Made by a program: the position numbers and the translations under genes
Shown here: positions 17,513-27,668 of the stretch, piece after piece
How positions within the stretch are numbered: the stretch's first letter is position 1
How the letters are laid out: each line of letters begins with the position of its first letter
Notes under the pieces: generated by a model
Database searches by the model: none
Seen by the model: only the letters and a program-made list of their open reading frames with translations
What the model was told of the DNA's origin: nothing
Source of the DNA: Pseudomonas sp. TCU-HL1
GTDB taxonomy: Bacteria; Pseudomonadota; Gammaproteobacteria; Pseudomonadales; Pseudomonadaceae
DNA length: 64,000 nucleotides
Direction of reading: 5' to 3'
Assembly: GCF_001708505.1 (NCBI RefSeq)
Contig: NZ_CP015992.1
Coordinates: 5,084,001 to 5,148,000, forward strand

Positions 17513-18802
17513 TCAAGGCAAGATGCTGAGCTGCCCGTTGAGGTCCACCTCGAAGCGGCAGCCCGTCGGCTCCACTGCACTCAGGGTGACCGTCCAGCCC
17601 TGGTGGTCGCAGATCCGCTGCACCAGCGAGAGCCCCAGACCAAGACCGTCGCCACGTCGCGCAGGACCTCGAACGAAGGGCTGGAACATGGCTTCGCGCT
17701 CTGCTTCAGGAATACCGACGCCGCTGTCCTCCACCACAAAACCACCGTCCCTGAGGACCAGACGTATGCTGCCGCCATCGGTGTAGTGCAGGGCATTGCG
17801 CAGCAGGTTACCCAGCACCGAACGAAGGAAGGACGCGTTGTAGGGCTGGTACTGGATCGGGCCGGGCTGATAGTCGAAGCGCAGGCCCTTGTTCTCGATA
17901 GGCTCGCGCCACAGGCTGACGAGATCGTCGGCCACGTTGCTAAGGCTCGCCTTGGGCGCTGCGTTGGCTTCTTCGCGCTGGGAACGAGCAAGCATCAGGA
18001 AGGTCTGCACCAGGTCACGCATCTCCTCGGTCGCGCGGGCGATGCGCTGCACCTGGGCGCGGCCACGGGCGTCGAGGTTGGGGTTTTCCACCAGCAGTTC
18101 GCAGGAACTGGCCAGCACCATGAGCGGGGTGCGCAATTCGTGGCTGACATCGCTGGTGAACAGGCGCTCGCGGTTGAGCACATCATGGAGACGGCCCAGG
18201 GTGTCATCGAACGCCTGCGCCAGTTGCCCCACTTCGTCGGCGGCGTAGTCCGGCGCCAGGGGTGGTGCCATGCCCAGCAACTGATCGCGGTGCCGTACCT
18301 GACCGGCCAGGCGCACCACCGGCTCGATGACCTTGCGCGCCAGCAGCCAGCCCAGCAGTAGCGCCAGCAGCACACTGAGGCCGAAGCCGACCATCACCAC
18401 CCGGTACAACACCTGTTCGCGGGCTTCGAAGTCGCTCTGGTCCTGCAGCATCACGTAGCGCTGGCCATCCAGCTCCCGCACCAGCGCGTGGTAGGAATTC
18501 TCGCCCTCGAACACCTCATGGAAACCGACCTGGAGATTGGCGAGGTTCTCGGGAATGGCATAAGGCGGCGGGCTGTCGCTGCTGTAGAAGCGCGTATCGC
18601 TGTCGAGGCTCGGCGCCCGCCCCTGGGCGATGTTCTGGGTCAGGACCCGGTTGAGTTCGTTGTTCAGGTCGCGGGAGATCAGTTGCTCTTCGATCAGGTG
18701 CACCACCGCGATGATGCCGACCGCGAAAGCGCCCCCCACCAGGCTCGTCATCAGCACGAAGGCGATGAGGATCCGTCGAGCCAGGCTCTGCTTAAACTCC
18801 AT
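17513..18802 (-). CDS. colS: ColS-like sensor histidine kinase
   Basis: A 429-residue membrane histidine kinase. A first membrane helix (about 10-33), a roughly 100-residue periplasmic domain, a second helix (about 138-160) and a HAMP linker lead to the H-box SHELRTPLMVLASSCELL. The N-box GNLLRNALHYT and G-boxes EDSGVGIP and GDGLGLGLSL follow. The periplasmic domain has an ExxE motif, EVFE at residues 96-99, the metal-binding motif described for ColS, which responds to excess zinc and iron. The gene overlaps colR by 11 bp and is followed by envelope-modifying genes in the same direction. Confidence 0.88.
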   Translation of the reverse strand: MEFKQSLARRILIAFVLMTSLVGGAFAVGIIAVVHLIEEQLISRDLNNELNRVLTQNIAQGRAPSLDSDTRFYSSDSPPPYAIPENLANLQVGFHEVFEGENSYHALVRELDGQRYVMLQDQSDFEAREQVLYRVVMVGFGLSVLLALLLGWLLARKVIEPVVRLAGQVRHRDQLLGMAPPLAPDYAADEVGQLAQAFDDTLGRLHDVLNRERLFTSDVSHELRTPLMVLASSCELLVENPNLDARGRAQVQRIARATEEMRDLVQTFLMLARSQREEANAAPKASLSNVADDLVSLWREPIENKGLRFDYQPGPIQYQPYNASFLRSVLGNLLRNALHYTDGGSIRLVLRDGGFVVEDSGVGIPEAEREAMFQPFVRGPARRGDGLGLGLSLVQRICDHQGWTVTLSAVEPTGCRFEVDLNGQLSILP

Positions 18803-19475
18803 CAGTGGACTCCGCCAGGCGATAACCCAGCCCGTGCGAGGTATGCAGCAATGGCTTGCCGAATGGCTTGTCGATCACCTGGCGCAGTTGGTGAATGTGG
18901 CTGCGCAGGCTGTCGCTGTCGGGGCAGTCGTCACCCCAGAGGGCTTCTTCCAGCGCCTCTCGACGCACCAGGTGGGGGCTTTTCTGCATCAGCACGGCGA
19001 GCAGCTTGAGCCCGATCGGGTTGAGCTTCAGCGGCTTGCCCGCGCGGTTGACTTCAAGGGTGTCCAGGTCATAGCTGAGGTCGCCGACCTGCAAGGTGCG
19101 CTTGCCACCGCCCTGGGAGCGGCGCAACACCGCCTCGACGCGTGCCGCCAGTTCGGAGAGAGCAAAGGGCTTGAGCAGGTAGTCGTCGGCGCCGGCCTTG
19201 AACCCCTGCAAGCGGTCATCCAGCGCGTCGCGTGCGGTGAGCATGATGACCGGCGTATCGCGCCTCGCCTCTTCGCGCAGCCGGCGGCACAGGTTATAGC
19301 CGTCGAGCCCTGGCAGCATGATGTCGAGCACGATGAGGTCGTAGTGCTCGCTGGTGGCCAGGTGCAGGCCGGAGAGGCCGTCCCGCGCGCAGTCGACGCT
19401 GTAACCCTTGAGTTCGAGGAAGTCGACCATGTTGGCCAGGATGTCGTGGTTGTCTTCGACTAGCAGGATACGCAT
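18792..19475 (-). CDS. colR: ColR-like response regulator
   Basis: A 227-residue OmpR-type regulator. The receiver domain has the acidic pair ED near residue 8, phospho-acceptor Asp51 in LIVLDIMLPGLDGYN, Thr in VIMLTA and Lys in YLLKPFA. The C-terminal winged helix includes LNPIGLKLLAVLMQKSPHLV and DSDSLRSHIHQLRQVIDKPF. It is the first gene of a run with colS, the methyltransferase, inaA and the 73-residue secreted protein, all overlapping or nearly so. ColR controls envelope and metal-stress genes in pseudomonads. Confidence 0.9.
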   Translation of the reverse strand: MRILLVEDNHDILANMVDFLELKGYSVDCARDGLSGLHLATSEHYDLIVLDIMLPGLDGYNLCRRLREEARRDTPVIMLTARDALDDRLQGFKAGADDYLLKPFALSELAARVEAVLRRSQGGGKRTLQVGDLSYDLDTLEVNRAGKPLKLNPIGLKLLAVLMQKSPHLVRREALEEALWGDDCPDSDSLRSHIHQLRQVIDKPFGKPLLHTSHGLGYRLAESTDGV

Positions 19476-19611
19476 CGGCTCAACTCCATTAATTCACTGG
19501 TGACCAGTTGCCGGCCCGAGCACCTTTGACCGGGAGCCCGCTGGGAGTTCCCCATGGCGCCTGGGTCCGATCATACCCATGCTCCCTGCAACGGCGCAGT
19601 CATGCAGGCAA

Positions 19612-19639
19612 GAAAAAGCCCCGCACGAGGCGGGGCTTC
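19612..19639 (-). terminator. Rho-independent terminator after groEL
   Basis: Read on the minus strand, AGCCCCGCC and GGCGGGGCT-type arms (7-8 bp, 5-base loop) are followed by TTTTTCTT, about 25 bases after the groEL stop. Confidence 0.9.
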
Positions 19640-19662
19640 TTCAGACCGGATGGCCGGGTGGC

Positions 19663-21303
<1,641 letters not shown>

Positions 21304-21351
21304 GTTGATTGATCCTCAATTCTTTAGTGTGTAGGCGGAGATTCGCGAGAC

Positions 21352-21645
21352 TCAGGCTTCGACGACAGCGAGGATTTCGCTCTCGCCCATCACCAGCAGC
21401 TCTTCGCCATCGACCTTGATGGTGTTGCTGCCGGAGTACGGGCCGAACACCACCTGATCACCGACCTTGACGGCCAGCGGACGCACTTCGCCGTTGTCCA
21501 GCAGGCGGCCGGTGCCTACAGCGACGACTTCGCCACGGTTCGGCTTCTCGGCAGCCGAACCCGGCAGCACGATGCCGCCAGCGGTTTTGGTCTCTTCTTC
21601 GCTGCGACGGATGACGACGCGGTCATGCAGAGGACGAAGCTTCAT
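21352..21645 (-). CDS. groES: Co-chaperonin GroES
   Basis: A 97-residue 10-kDa chaperonin starting MKLRPLHDRVVIRRSEEE. The mobile loop ETKTAGGIVLPGSAAEKP and the roof segment are complete. The start at 21645 is preceded by GGGAGA and matches family length; the longer frame upstream is not needed. First gene of the groES-groEL operon. Confidence 0.98.
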   Translation of the reverse strand: MKLRPLHDRVVIRRSEEETKTAGGIVLPGSAAEKPNRGEVVAVGTGRLLDNGEVRPLAVKVGDQVVFGPYSGSNTIKVDGEELLVMGESEILAVVEA

Positions 21646-21785
21646 TGTCGATCTCTCCCAATAGTTGTTTCTACGACCGGTGATGCACCGGTGGGTTGGT
21701 AATGTCCGGCGGGGCCGGTTGCAGCGCGACGAGCGCGCCGCTGGAATCTGACCTGCCATTTGGCAAGAACCTTGCGGTGACCGAT

Positions 21786-21813
21786 ACATAGGGGCGCCGG
21801 ATGGCATTTCAAG
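21786..21813 (-). promoter_or_regulatory. Sigma-32 heat-shock promoter of groESL
   Basis: On the minus strand CTTGAAA is followed after 12 bases by CCCCTATGT. This is close to the sigma-32 consensus (CTTGAAA, 11-15 bases, CCCCATNT), about 145 bases before groES. It overlaps the spacer between groES and the fxsA gene end. Confidence 0.85.
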
Positions 21814-21836
21814 GGCCGCGTGCAAAAAAATGCGTT

Positions 21837-22292
21837 TTATTGATCGCGACGCTCGTACTCGCCTTCGATGACGTGCGGGCGGGTCTGACCGCTGCGGGCC
21901 GCCAGGTCATCGGCGAAGGCGCGCTGACGCAGGGCCTGCTCCTGGGCACGCTGGCGCAGGTTGCGGATGAACAGGCGACGGGTGAAGGGGATCAGGCAAA
22001 GCAGGCCGAAAATGTCGCTGATGAAGCCCGGCAGCAGCAGCAGGCCACCCCCCACGGCAATCAGCAGGCCCTCGAGCATTTCCTGCTCGGGTACCTCGCC
22101 CCGCGCCAGGCGCTCGCGGGCACGCCAGGCGGTGGCGACACCCGCCACCCGCAGCAGCACGCTGCCGAGCACGGCGGTGCCGATCACCAGCAGCAAGGTG
22201 GGCAGGACGCCGATCACGCTGCCGACCTTGATCAGGACAGCCAGCTCGATCAGCGGAAAGAGCAGGAACAGGAAGAGAAAAACGCGCATCAA
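21837..22292 (-). CDS. fxsA: FxsA family membrane protein
   Basis: A 151-residue inner-membrane protein. Hydrophobic segments are at about 1-20 (VFLFLFLLFPLIELAVLIKV), 24-47 and 78-100 (ALLIAVGGGLLLLPGFISDI). The conserved PGFISDIFGLLCLIP region and the charged C-terminal tail are FxsA features. In E. coli FxsA gives phage T7 exclusion a suppressor phenotype when overproduced; its normal role is unclear. It lies just upstream of the groESL promoter, on the same strand. Confidence 0.88.
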   Translation of the reverse strand: MMRVFLFLFLLFPLIELAVLIKVGSVIGVLPTLLLVIGTAVLGSVLLRVAGVATAWRARERLARGEVPEQEMLEGLLIAVGGGLLLLPGFISDIFGLLCLIPFTRRLFIRNLRQRAQEQALRQRAFADDLAARSGQTRPHVIEGEYERRDQ

Positions 22293-22355
22293 ATGTTTCC
22301 TTGCTGGAAGAACAGCTTCCGATACCCCTCTACATGAAGTCGCCTTCCCGCCAAT

Positions 22356-23087
22356 TCAAGCCACCGCTTCACCACTGGTCGGCCAGGCTTGCGCGCGGGC
22401 CAGCTGAACCAGGGCCTGACGGACCGCACCAGGGTTGTTACAGGATGTTGGGAAGGGCAGCCAGTGAAGCGTCTGACCAACGCGTAGGTGGAAGCCTTCG
22501 GTATCGATTCCGACCATCTCCGCCACGGGATTGGCAGGCAGCCCGGCCAGCTCCACGTAGTGGCCAATGGCATTGGCGTGGTCGCTGTTCATGTGCTCGA
22601 GCATGCTGATTTCCGCATCGCCGGCGAAGGCATTGGCCAGCACCAGGTGATCCACCCAGTGGATGGCGCCGAAGCCGCCGATGAAGCGCGCCCGCACCGG
22701 TTCCAGGCACCAGAAATCGAAGTCGTGAGTGCGGTGGTAGTCCGCTGCCTGGGGGAAGTAGCGGTAGTAGCGGGTGGCGGCGGCCTCGACCTCGGCGGCG
22801 TCACTGATCGGCCGCGCTTCGGCCAGCAGGGTCAGGCGCCCGGCGGCCTGGACATCGACAGCACCACGCTCGCCCACCAGCAGCGAGCACTTGGCGTCCT
22901 TCTGCAGGTTATGGGTGTGCTGGGCAATGCGGCTGATCAGGATCAGCGGCCGGCCTTCCGCGTCCAGGCAATAAGGCACCACTGATCCGAAAGGGAAGCC
23001 CGGCATGGCCTTGGAATGGGTGGACAGCACCCCCTGGTATTCCTTGAGCAGCATTTCTCGTGCATGCTTTGCGGCTTTCACGCTCAC
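22356..23087 (-). CDS. HugZ-like heme/FMN split-barrel protein
   Basis: A 243-residue protein of the pyridoxamine-phosphate-oxidase-like split-barrel family fused to a C-terminal DUF2470 domain, the layout of HugZ/HutZ heme-degrading proteins. The N-terminal barrel contains AMPGFPFGSVVPYCLDAEGR and DAKCSLLVGERGA; the C-terminal part has EHMNSDHANAIGHYVELAGL. I chose GTG at 23087 because GAGGAG lies 7 bases upstream; a second GTG is at 23081. It could release iron from heme or bind flavin; no heme uptake genes adjoin. Divergent from the SDR gene. Confidence 0.75.
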   Translation of the reverse strand: MSVKAAKHAREMLLKEYQGVLSTHSKAMPGFPFGSVVPYCLDAEGRPLILISRIAQHTHNLQKDAKCSLLVGERGAVDVQAAGRLTLLAEARPISDAAEVEAAATRYYRYFPQAADYHRTHDFDFWCLEPVRARFIGGFGAIHWVDHLVLANAFAGDAEISMLEHMNSDHANAIGHYVELAGLPANPVAEMVGIDTEGFHLRVGQTLHWLPFPTSCNNPGAVRQALVQLARAQAWPTSGEAVA

Positions 23088-23191
23088 CTTATGACTCCTC
23101 GCAGAGAATCCGTCGAAAACGGACGAGCGCCCAGAATAGCGGTTTACCGGCGCCAGCGGGGGCAAAGCGACAGTTATTCGAGGGGATTCGC

Positions 23192-23950
23192 ATGCAACTC
23201 AAAGACAAGGTCATCATCATCACCGGTGGTTGCCAGGGCCTCGGCCGCGCCATGGGTGAGTACCTGGCGGCCAAGGGCGCGAAGCTGGCCCTGGTGGACC
23301 TCAACCAGGAAAAACTCGATGAGGCCGTGGCCGCCTGCAAGGCCGCGGGTGGTGACGCCCGCGCCTACCTGTGCAACGTGGCCAACGAAGAACAGGTGAC
23401 CCACATGGTCGCCCAGGTGGCCGAAGACTTTGGCGCCATCAACGGCCTGGTGAACAACGCCGGCATCCTGCGCGACGGCCTGACCATCAAGGTCAAGGAC
23501 GGCGAAATGACCAAGATGAGCCTGGCCCAGTGGCAGTCGGTGATCGACGTCAACCTGACCGGCGTCTTCCTCTGCACCCGTGAAGTCGCCGCCAAGATGA
23601 TCGAGCTGAAGAACGAAGGCGCGATCATCAACATCTCCTCCATCTCCCGCGCCGGCAACATGGGCCAGGCCAACTACTCCGCCGCCAAGGCCGGCGTCGC
23701 AGCCGACACCGTGGTCTGGGCGAAGGAACTGGCTCGCTACGGCATCCGCGTGGCAGGCGTGGCACCGGGCTTCATCGAGACCGACATGGTTGCCAGCATG
23801 AAGCCGGAAGCCCTGGAAAAGATGACCTCGGGCATCCCCCTGCGCCGTCTGGGCAAACCGATGGAAATCGCCCACTCGGTCGCCTACATCCTGGAAAACG
23901 ACTACTACACCGGTCGAGTCCTGGAACTGGACGGCGGCCTGCGCCTGTAA
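23192..23950 (+). CDS. SDR family oxidoreductase (FabG-like)
   Basis: A 252-residue classical short-chain dehydrogenase. The NAD(P) site is TGGCQGLGRAMG (about 11-22), the structural motif is NNAG, and catalytic residues are Ser in INISSIS and YSAAKAG. GAGGGG lies 7 bases before the start. FabG-like members reduce 3-oxoacyl thioesters, but the substrate here cannot be read from sequence. Single gene ending in a strong terminator. Confidence 0.85.
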   Translation: MQLKDKVIIITGGCQGLGRAMGEYLAAKGAKLALVDLNQEKLDEAVAACKAAGGDARAYLCNVANEEQVTHMVAQVAEDFGAINGLVNNAGILRDGLTIKVKDGEMTKMSLAQWQSVIDVNLTGVFLCTREVAAKMIELKNEGAIINISSISRAGNMGQANYSAAKAGVAADTVVWAKELARYGIRVAGVAPGFIETDMVASMKPEALEKMTSGIPLRRLGKPMEIAHSVAYILENDYYTGRVLELDGGLRL

Positions 23951-23964
23951 GGCTCCGCCCCAAG

Positions 23965-23992
23965 AAAAAGCCCCGAACTCTCGGGGCTTTTT
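23965..23992 (+). terminator. Rho-independent terminator after the SDR gene
   Basis: AAAAAGCCCCGA and TCGGGGCTTTTT form a 12-bp stem with a 4-base loop and a T-run, 15 bases after the stop. The symmetric A/T runs make it usable from both strands. Confidence 0.92.
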
Positions 23993-24140
23993 CGTTTCGG
24001 CCAGAACCAATCTTGTGGGAGCAACTTCAATCGCGAGCAAAGATCCACGTTCCTAGAACGTGGACTTGCGGCAGCCCCCCCCTGGAAAGGGGCGAATCCG
24101 CCCTCACGCACAAGGCCGCCGCTTTTGCCTGGTCTGGATC

Positions 24141-24317
24141 GTAGGGTGCGCTGCGCGCACCGATTCCGGGATCGGCTTCGGCACCACGGCGCACCCTACC
24201 GGATCGGCTTCATCCCGCTCGCCCGGCCATTCGAATCGTCACAGGCAGAGTCAGTGAATCATGACCGCGTCTTCAGAACGTGGCTTCCCACGTTCAAATG
24301 AATTCGCTCACACAGGA
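24141..24317. repeat. Composite dispersed repeat, copy 2
   Basis: The 464-base gap between the convergent SDR and C39 genes holds repeats and no gene. A GTAGGGTGCGCT / GGCGCACCCTAC inverted pair (24141-24199) is followed after 31 bases by the 87-base TCGAATCGTCACAGGCAGAG tract (24231-24317), as at 8967-9159. A GTAGGATGGGTAGAGCCTGC half repeat at about 24334-24365 resembles 1851-1937. Confidence 0.85.
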
Positions 24318-24414
24318 TCACAGGCCGCAGGACCGTAGGATGGGTAGAGCCTGCGAAACCCATCAACCGAAGCCCGCCAGGGTATCGCTTCGCTCACTCC
24401 CCATCCGCAAGCCA

Positions 24415-25377
24415 CTACTCACGAAGCACCGCACCCTCCCCGCACACTGGCAAGGCCTGGCATTGCCCCCTGCCCGACACAGTCCCTAACGGCACAGCCA
24501 GACGCGGGTCGTTCGGCGCCAGTTGCCGTGCACAGGCGCGCGCCTGGCCAGCCTGAACCGCGCAGCCCTTCTCGTTGAGCACCTCGGACAGGTTGAACCA
24601 GCCCAGGGCGTAGTCCGGCTTGCGCTTCAGGCTTTCACGTAGGGCCGCTTCGGCACCGTCGCGATCCCCCTCGGCATAACGCGCGTTGGCCAGGGCGAAG
24701 TGTGGCAGCGGCTCCTTGGGCCAGTGCTCAGCCGCCGTGCGGTAGGCGCGTTCCGCCACGGGGCGTTGGGCGGTCTGCTCCAGATCGCTGGCCGCCTTGA
24801 TCCAGGGCTCCAGCCGCGCTTCTGCAGGCAGTTGATCCGCTGGCACTGTTACCACGGCCCAGCGCTCGGCGCGCTGCCAGGTGCGGTCAAAGCTGCGCAG
24901 GTCAGTCACCCAGCGCTTGGTGGTGCCGGAGCGCAGCACCAACTCTTCCTTGCTGCGATCAAACCCTACCACCACCGCGAAATGCCATCGCGGCAACCAT
25001 TCCAGGCCGAGGTTCTGCATCACCAGCACCGGGTTGCCAGCGGCCACCTGGACCAACAGGGCATCCAGATTCGGCTCCAGCGGGTACACCAGCATGCCGT
25101 GCTGGCGAGCAGCAGCCACCAGCTCCAGCTTCAGGCTGCCTTGCCGGGCTGGCAGGTAGACCTTGGGCATCAGCACCTCGGGCGAGGTCTGCACCCCGCG
25201 CTGCACCAGCACCGTGGCCAGCGCGGCCGGGCCGCACTGGTAGATCTCCTGGGGGTAGAACGGCGTCTGGGTCAGCTCTACCTGCTTAGGCAGCCGTTCG
25301 CTCTGCGGCGGCAACATCGGTTGCTGCCCGGCACAGCCGGCCAGGGCCAGCGCCAGGACAGCGAGCCACGGGCGCAT
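24415..25377 (-). CDS. C39-like cysteine peptidase lipoprotein with TPR repeats (PA2778 family)
   Basis: A 320-residue lipoprotein with signal LAVLALALAGC (lipidated Cys15). A papain-like C39 domain follows: catalytic Cys48 in YQCGPAALATVL, and His132 in PRWHFAVVVGFD. The C-terminal half has TPR-like helices (HFALANARYAEGDRDGAEAA, then YALGWFNLSEVLNEKG). The start at 25377 overlaps the stop of the upstream gene (ATGA); an alternative ATG 12 bases earlier is in frame. Unlike bacteriocin exporters it has no transporter domain. It is always paired with the small membrane protein encoded before it in known Pseudomonas, as far as I recall; the substrate is unknown. Confidence 0.8.
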   Translation of the reverse strand: MRPWLAVLALALAGCAGQQPMLPPQSERLPKQVELTQTPFYPQEIYQCGPAALATVLVQRGVQTSPEVLMPKVYLPARQGSLKLELVAAARQHGMLVYPLEPNLDALLVQVAAGNPVLVMQNLGLEWLPRWHFAVVVGFDRSKEELVLRSGTTKRWVTDLRSFDRTWQRAERWAVVTVPADQLPAEARLEPWIKAASDLEQTAQRPVAERAYRTAAEHWPKEPLPHFALANARYAEGDRDGAEAALRESLKRKPDYALGWFNLSEVLNEKGCAVQAGQARACARQLAPNDPRLAVPLGTVSGRGQCQALPVCGEGAVLRE

Positions 25378-25784
25378 CAGTTGATGCATTTGATGAAGCT
25401 GAAGATGTCAGTCGCGCAGAGCATGTCGGTGATGATGAAGATCACCAGGAACAGCACAATGATGCCCACCCAGCCACCGGCAGGCTCCTGCTCCAGGCGC
25501 TGGTTGAATTGCTGCAGCTCGGCGGGGGTCAGGCTGGCGATACGCGCCTCCACCTGCTCACGCGGCACACCAAGGGATTCGAGCTTCTGCTGGACCTGTT
25601 GGTCATCGAGCATGGCGCGCAACTGTGCCTGGTCGACAGGTTGATGCTGCGGCAGCTGTTGTTCCTGCATGGCTTGAGGCGTGCCGATCATGGCGGCCTG
25701 GGCCACGGGCATCTGGCCGAGGAAGACGAGTTGGCTGGCGATCAGCAGAGAGGCAAGACGACGATTGCAAGGACGCGAAAGCAT
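25377..25784 (-). CDS. Small exported membrane protein (PA2779 family)
   Basis: A 135-residue protein. A signal peptide (cleavage after VAQA, about residue 30) is followed by a Gln-rich helical region (about 38-100) and a C-terminal membrane segment (about 105-120, WVGIIVLFLVIFII) ending in a short Cys-containing tail (DMLCATDIFSFIKCIN). A Gly-Gly pair at residues 103-104 sits directly before the membrane segment. The gene is translationally coupled to the C39-like peptidase. Function is unknown; it may be the peptidase's substrate or membrane anchor. Confidence 0.75.
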   Translation of the reverse strand: MLSRPCNRRLASLLIASQLVFLGQMPVAQAAMIGTPQAMQEQQLPQHQPVDQAQLRAMLDDQQVQQKLESLGVPREQVEARIASLTPAELQQFNQRLEQEPAGGWVGIIVLFLVIFIITDMLCATDIFSFIKCIN

Positions 25785-25912
25785 GGTGGTTTCTCCAGAT
25801 TTTGTTCTCAGTTGACCACGGTGCGTGTTTGACGGTTCCAGACCTCCTACAGCAATAGCAGAGGTTTCATCACATTCCAGGGATTATTGCTGAAATCCGG
25901 CGAGCAACCATA

Positions 25913-25933
25913 GAATGCGAACCATTAACATTT
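25913..25933. promoter_or_regulatory. Probable Fur box of the ECF sigma gene
   Basis: GAATGCGAACCATTAACATT resembles typical Pseudomonas Fur sites of the AATGCGAATCATTATCATT kind with about three mismatches. It overlaps the most upstream ATG (25915) of the sigma gene, which argues for a later start. Confidence 0.55.
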
Positions 25934-25950
25934 GTTTCCGAGTCCAGCTC

Positions 25951-26472
25951 TTGAATCACGCCGCCGACGCCCTTTCGCCCCCGCCGGCCGAATCCCTGCA
26001 GACGCTCTACAACGACCACCATGGTTGGCTGACGGGCTGGCTGCGCCGTCGCCTGGGCTGCCCGCAAAACGCCGCCGATCTCGCCCAGGACACCTTCCTG
26101 CGCGTGCTACTGGCGCGGGAAAAGCCAGTGATCCTCGAACCTCGCGCCTTTCTCACCACGGTGGCCAAGCGCGTGCTGGCCAACCACTACCGCCGCCAGG
26201 ACATCGAGCGTGCCTACCTCGAAGCCTTGGCCGCACAGCCGGAAGCACTCGCGCCAAGCGAGGAAGAGCGCGCCATCATCCTGGAAACCCTGGTGGAGCT
26301 TGACCGCCTGCTCGACGGCCTGCCGCCGCTGGCGAAGAAGGTCTTCCTGCTGGCCCAGGTGGATGGCATGACCTACGTCGAAATCGCCTCCCAGCTCGCT
26401 ATCTCCCTCTCCACCGTCAAGCGCCACATGGTCAAGGCCGCGCAGCGCTGCTACTTCGCGGAGAGCGTCTGA
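25951..26472 (+). CDS. ECF sigma factor, FecI type
   Basis: An iron-starvation sigma factor. Region 2 is seen in LQTLYNDHHGWLTGWLRRRL and NAADLAQDTFLRVL, and region 4 in LPPLAKKVFLLAQVDGMTY and the helix-turn-helix ASQLAISLSTVKRHMVKAAQ. I chose TTG at 25951 (173 residues) because the upstream ATG at 25915 (185 residues) lies inside a probable Fur box; this choice is uncertain. It should be released by the adjacent FecR when the TonB receptor binds its ligand, and then transcribe the receptor gene. Confidence 0.88.
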   Translation: MNHAADALSPPPAESLQTLYNDHHGWLTGWLRRRLGCPQNAADLAQDTFLRVLLAREKPVILEPRAFLTTVAKRVLANHYRRQDIERAYLEALAAQPEALAPSEEERAIILETLVELDRLLDGLPPLAKKVFLLAQVDGMTYVEIASQLAISLSTVKRHMVKAAQRCYFAESV

Positions 26473-26473
26473 G

Positions 26474-27436
26474 ATGAGCCTGCACGCCCTGGATCGCAGG
26501 CGCATTGCCTCCGCCGTCGCCGAGCAGGCGGTGGCGTGGCTGGTGGAATTGCAGAGCGGCGACATCAGCGAGCAGCGGCGCCAGGCCTGGCAAGACTGGC
26601 GCGCCGCCGATGCCGAACATGAGCGCGCCTGGCAGCGCATTGAAACCGTCAACCTCAGCCTCCGTGACCTGGATACACCGCTGGCGCTGAACGCCCTGGG
26701 TGCTCCTGCCCGGCGCAACCGCCGTGAGGCGCTGAAGCTGTTGATGCTCTGTGCCCTGGTGAGTGGCGGCGCGATCAGCCTGCGGGACAGCGAGCCCCTG
26801 CTGGCGCTGCGCAGCGACGCGGCCACGGGCGTCGGCGAGCGCCGTGCGCTACACCTGGCCGACGGCTCGCGCCTGGACCTGAACACGGCCAGCGCCGTGG
26901 ATGTCCGCTTCGATGCGGGGCAACGACTGATCGAAATGCGCCAGGGCGAAATCCTCCTCGACGGCGTCGCCGATTCACGCCCCTTGCGCATCCGCACGTC
27001 CCAGGGGCTGATCGAAAGCCGTGGCGGCCGCCTCGGCATCCGTATTCTCGAACGCAGCAGCCGAGTCAGCCTGTTCGCCGGCAGCGCCGACCTGCTTGCC
27101 GACGGTCAGCGCCAGTCGTTGCTACCCGGCCAACAGGCCAACCTCAGCCCGGCACGCATCGGAACGCCGTTCAGTGCCAGCGAGGACAGCGTCGCCTGGA
27201 CCCGGGGGATGCTGGTGGCAAGCCACATGCGCCTGGACGACTTCCTCGCCGAACTGGGGCGCTACCGTCGCGGCCACCTCAGCTGTGACCCGCAAGTGGC
27301 AGGGCTGCTGCTTTCTGGCAGTTATCCGCTGGATAACACCGAGCGCATCCTCGCCATGCTGCCCAAGGCGTTGCCGGTGGAGGTGCATAGCCTGACCCGC
27401 TACTGGATCAAGGTGCATCCACGCGCCACGGGGTGA
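26474..27436 (+). CDS. FecR-type anti-sigma regulator
   Basis: A 320-residue FecR-family protein. The N-terminal DUF4880 domain (AVAWLVELQSGDISEQRRQ, EHERAWQRIE) binds the sigma factor. A single membrane segment follows at about 78-95 (LKLLMLCALVSGGAISL), then the periplasmic FecR domain (LADGSRLDLNTASAVDVRFD) and a C-terminal signalling domain (LGRYRRGHLSCDPQVAGL). It starts 1 base after the sigma gene stop. It relays ligand occupancy from the receptor's STN domain to the sigma factor. Confidence 0.9.
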   Translation: MSLHALDRRRIASAVAEQAVAWLVELQSGDISEQRRQAWQDWRAADAEHERAWQRIETVNLSLRDLDTPLALNALGAPARRNRREALKLLMLCALVSGGAISLRDSEPLLALRSDAATGVGERRALHLADGSRLDLNTASAVDVRFDAGQRLIEMRQGEILLDGVADSRPLRIRTSQGLIESRGGRLGIRILERSSRVSLFAGSADLLADGQRQSLLPGQQANLSPARIGTPFSASEDSVAWTRGMLVASHMRLDDFLAELGRYRRGHLSCDPQVAGLLLSGSYPLDNTERILAMLPKALPVEVHSLTRYWIKVHPRATG

Positions 27437-27668
27437 ACAACACCCTTCGCCGTGAGCGCAAGGGTGGACCACGCTTCATCGGTCCACCGTTCGAGGCTCG
27501 ATCGGGCTCCGTTGGTGGATGTGAAAGGCGACATCCACCCTTGCACGAGCCAATGCGCAGCGGCGCGGCGATACCCATCAGAAATTTTTTGCGAAAGCTG
27601 AGCCTTTTTTCGGATCTCGCGTGACAAGGCAGGCAGAGACCTTCCCCATTCACTGACGAGACACCTCC
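27437..27668. promoter_or_regulatory. Repeat and likely ECF promoter upstream of the TonB receptor
   Basis: The first 110 bases hold a REP-like inverted repeat around AGGGTGGAC and GTGGATGT/ACATCCACCCTT. After it, GAAATTTTTTGCGAAAGCTG (27581-27600) followed by a second T-run is the only AT-rich block, where a FecI-type promoter is expected. The exact -35/-10 positions cannot be assigned with confidence. Confidence 0.4.
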
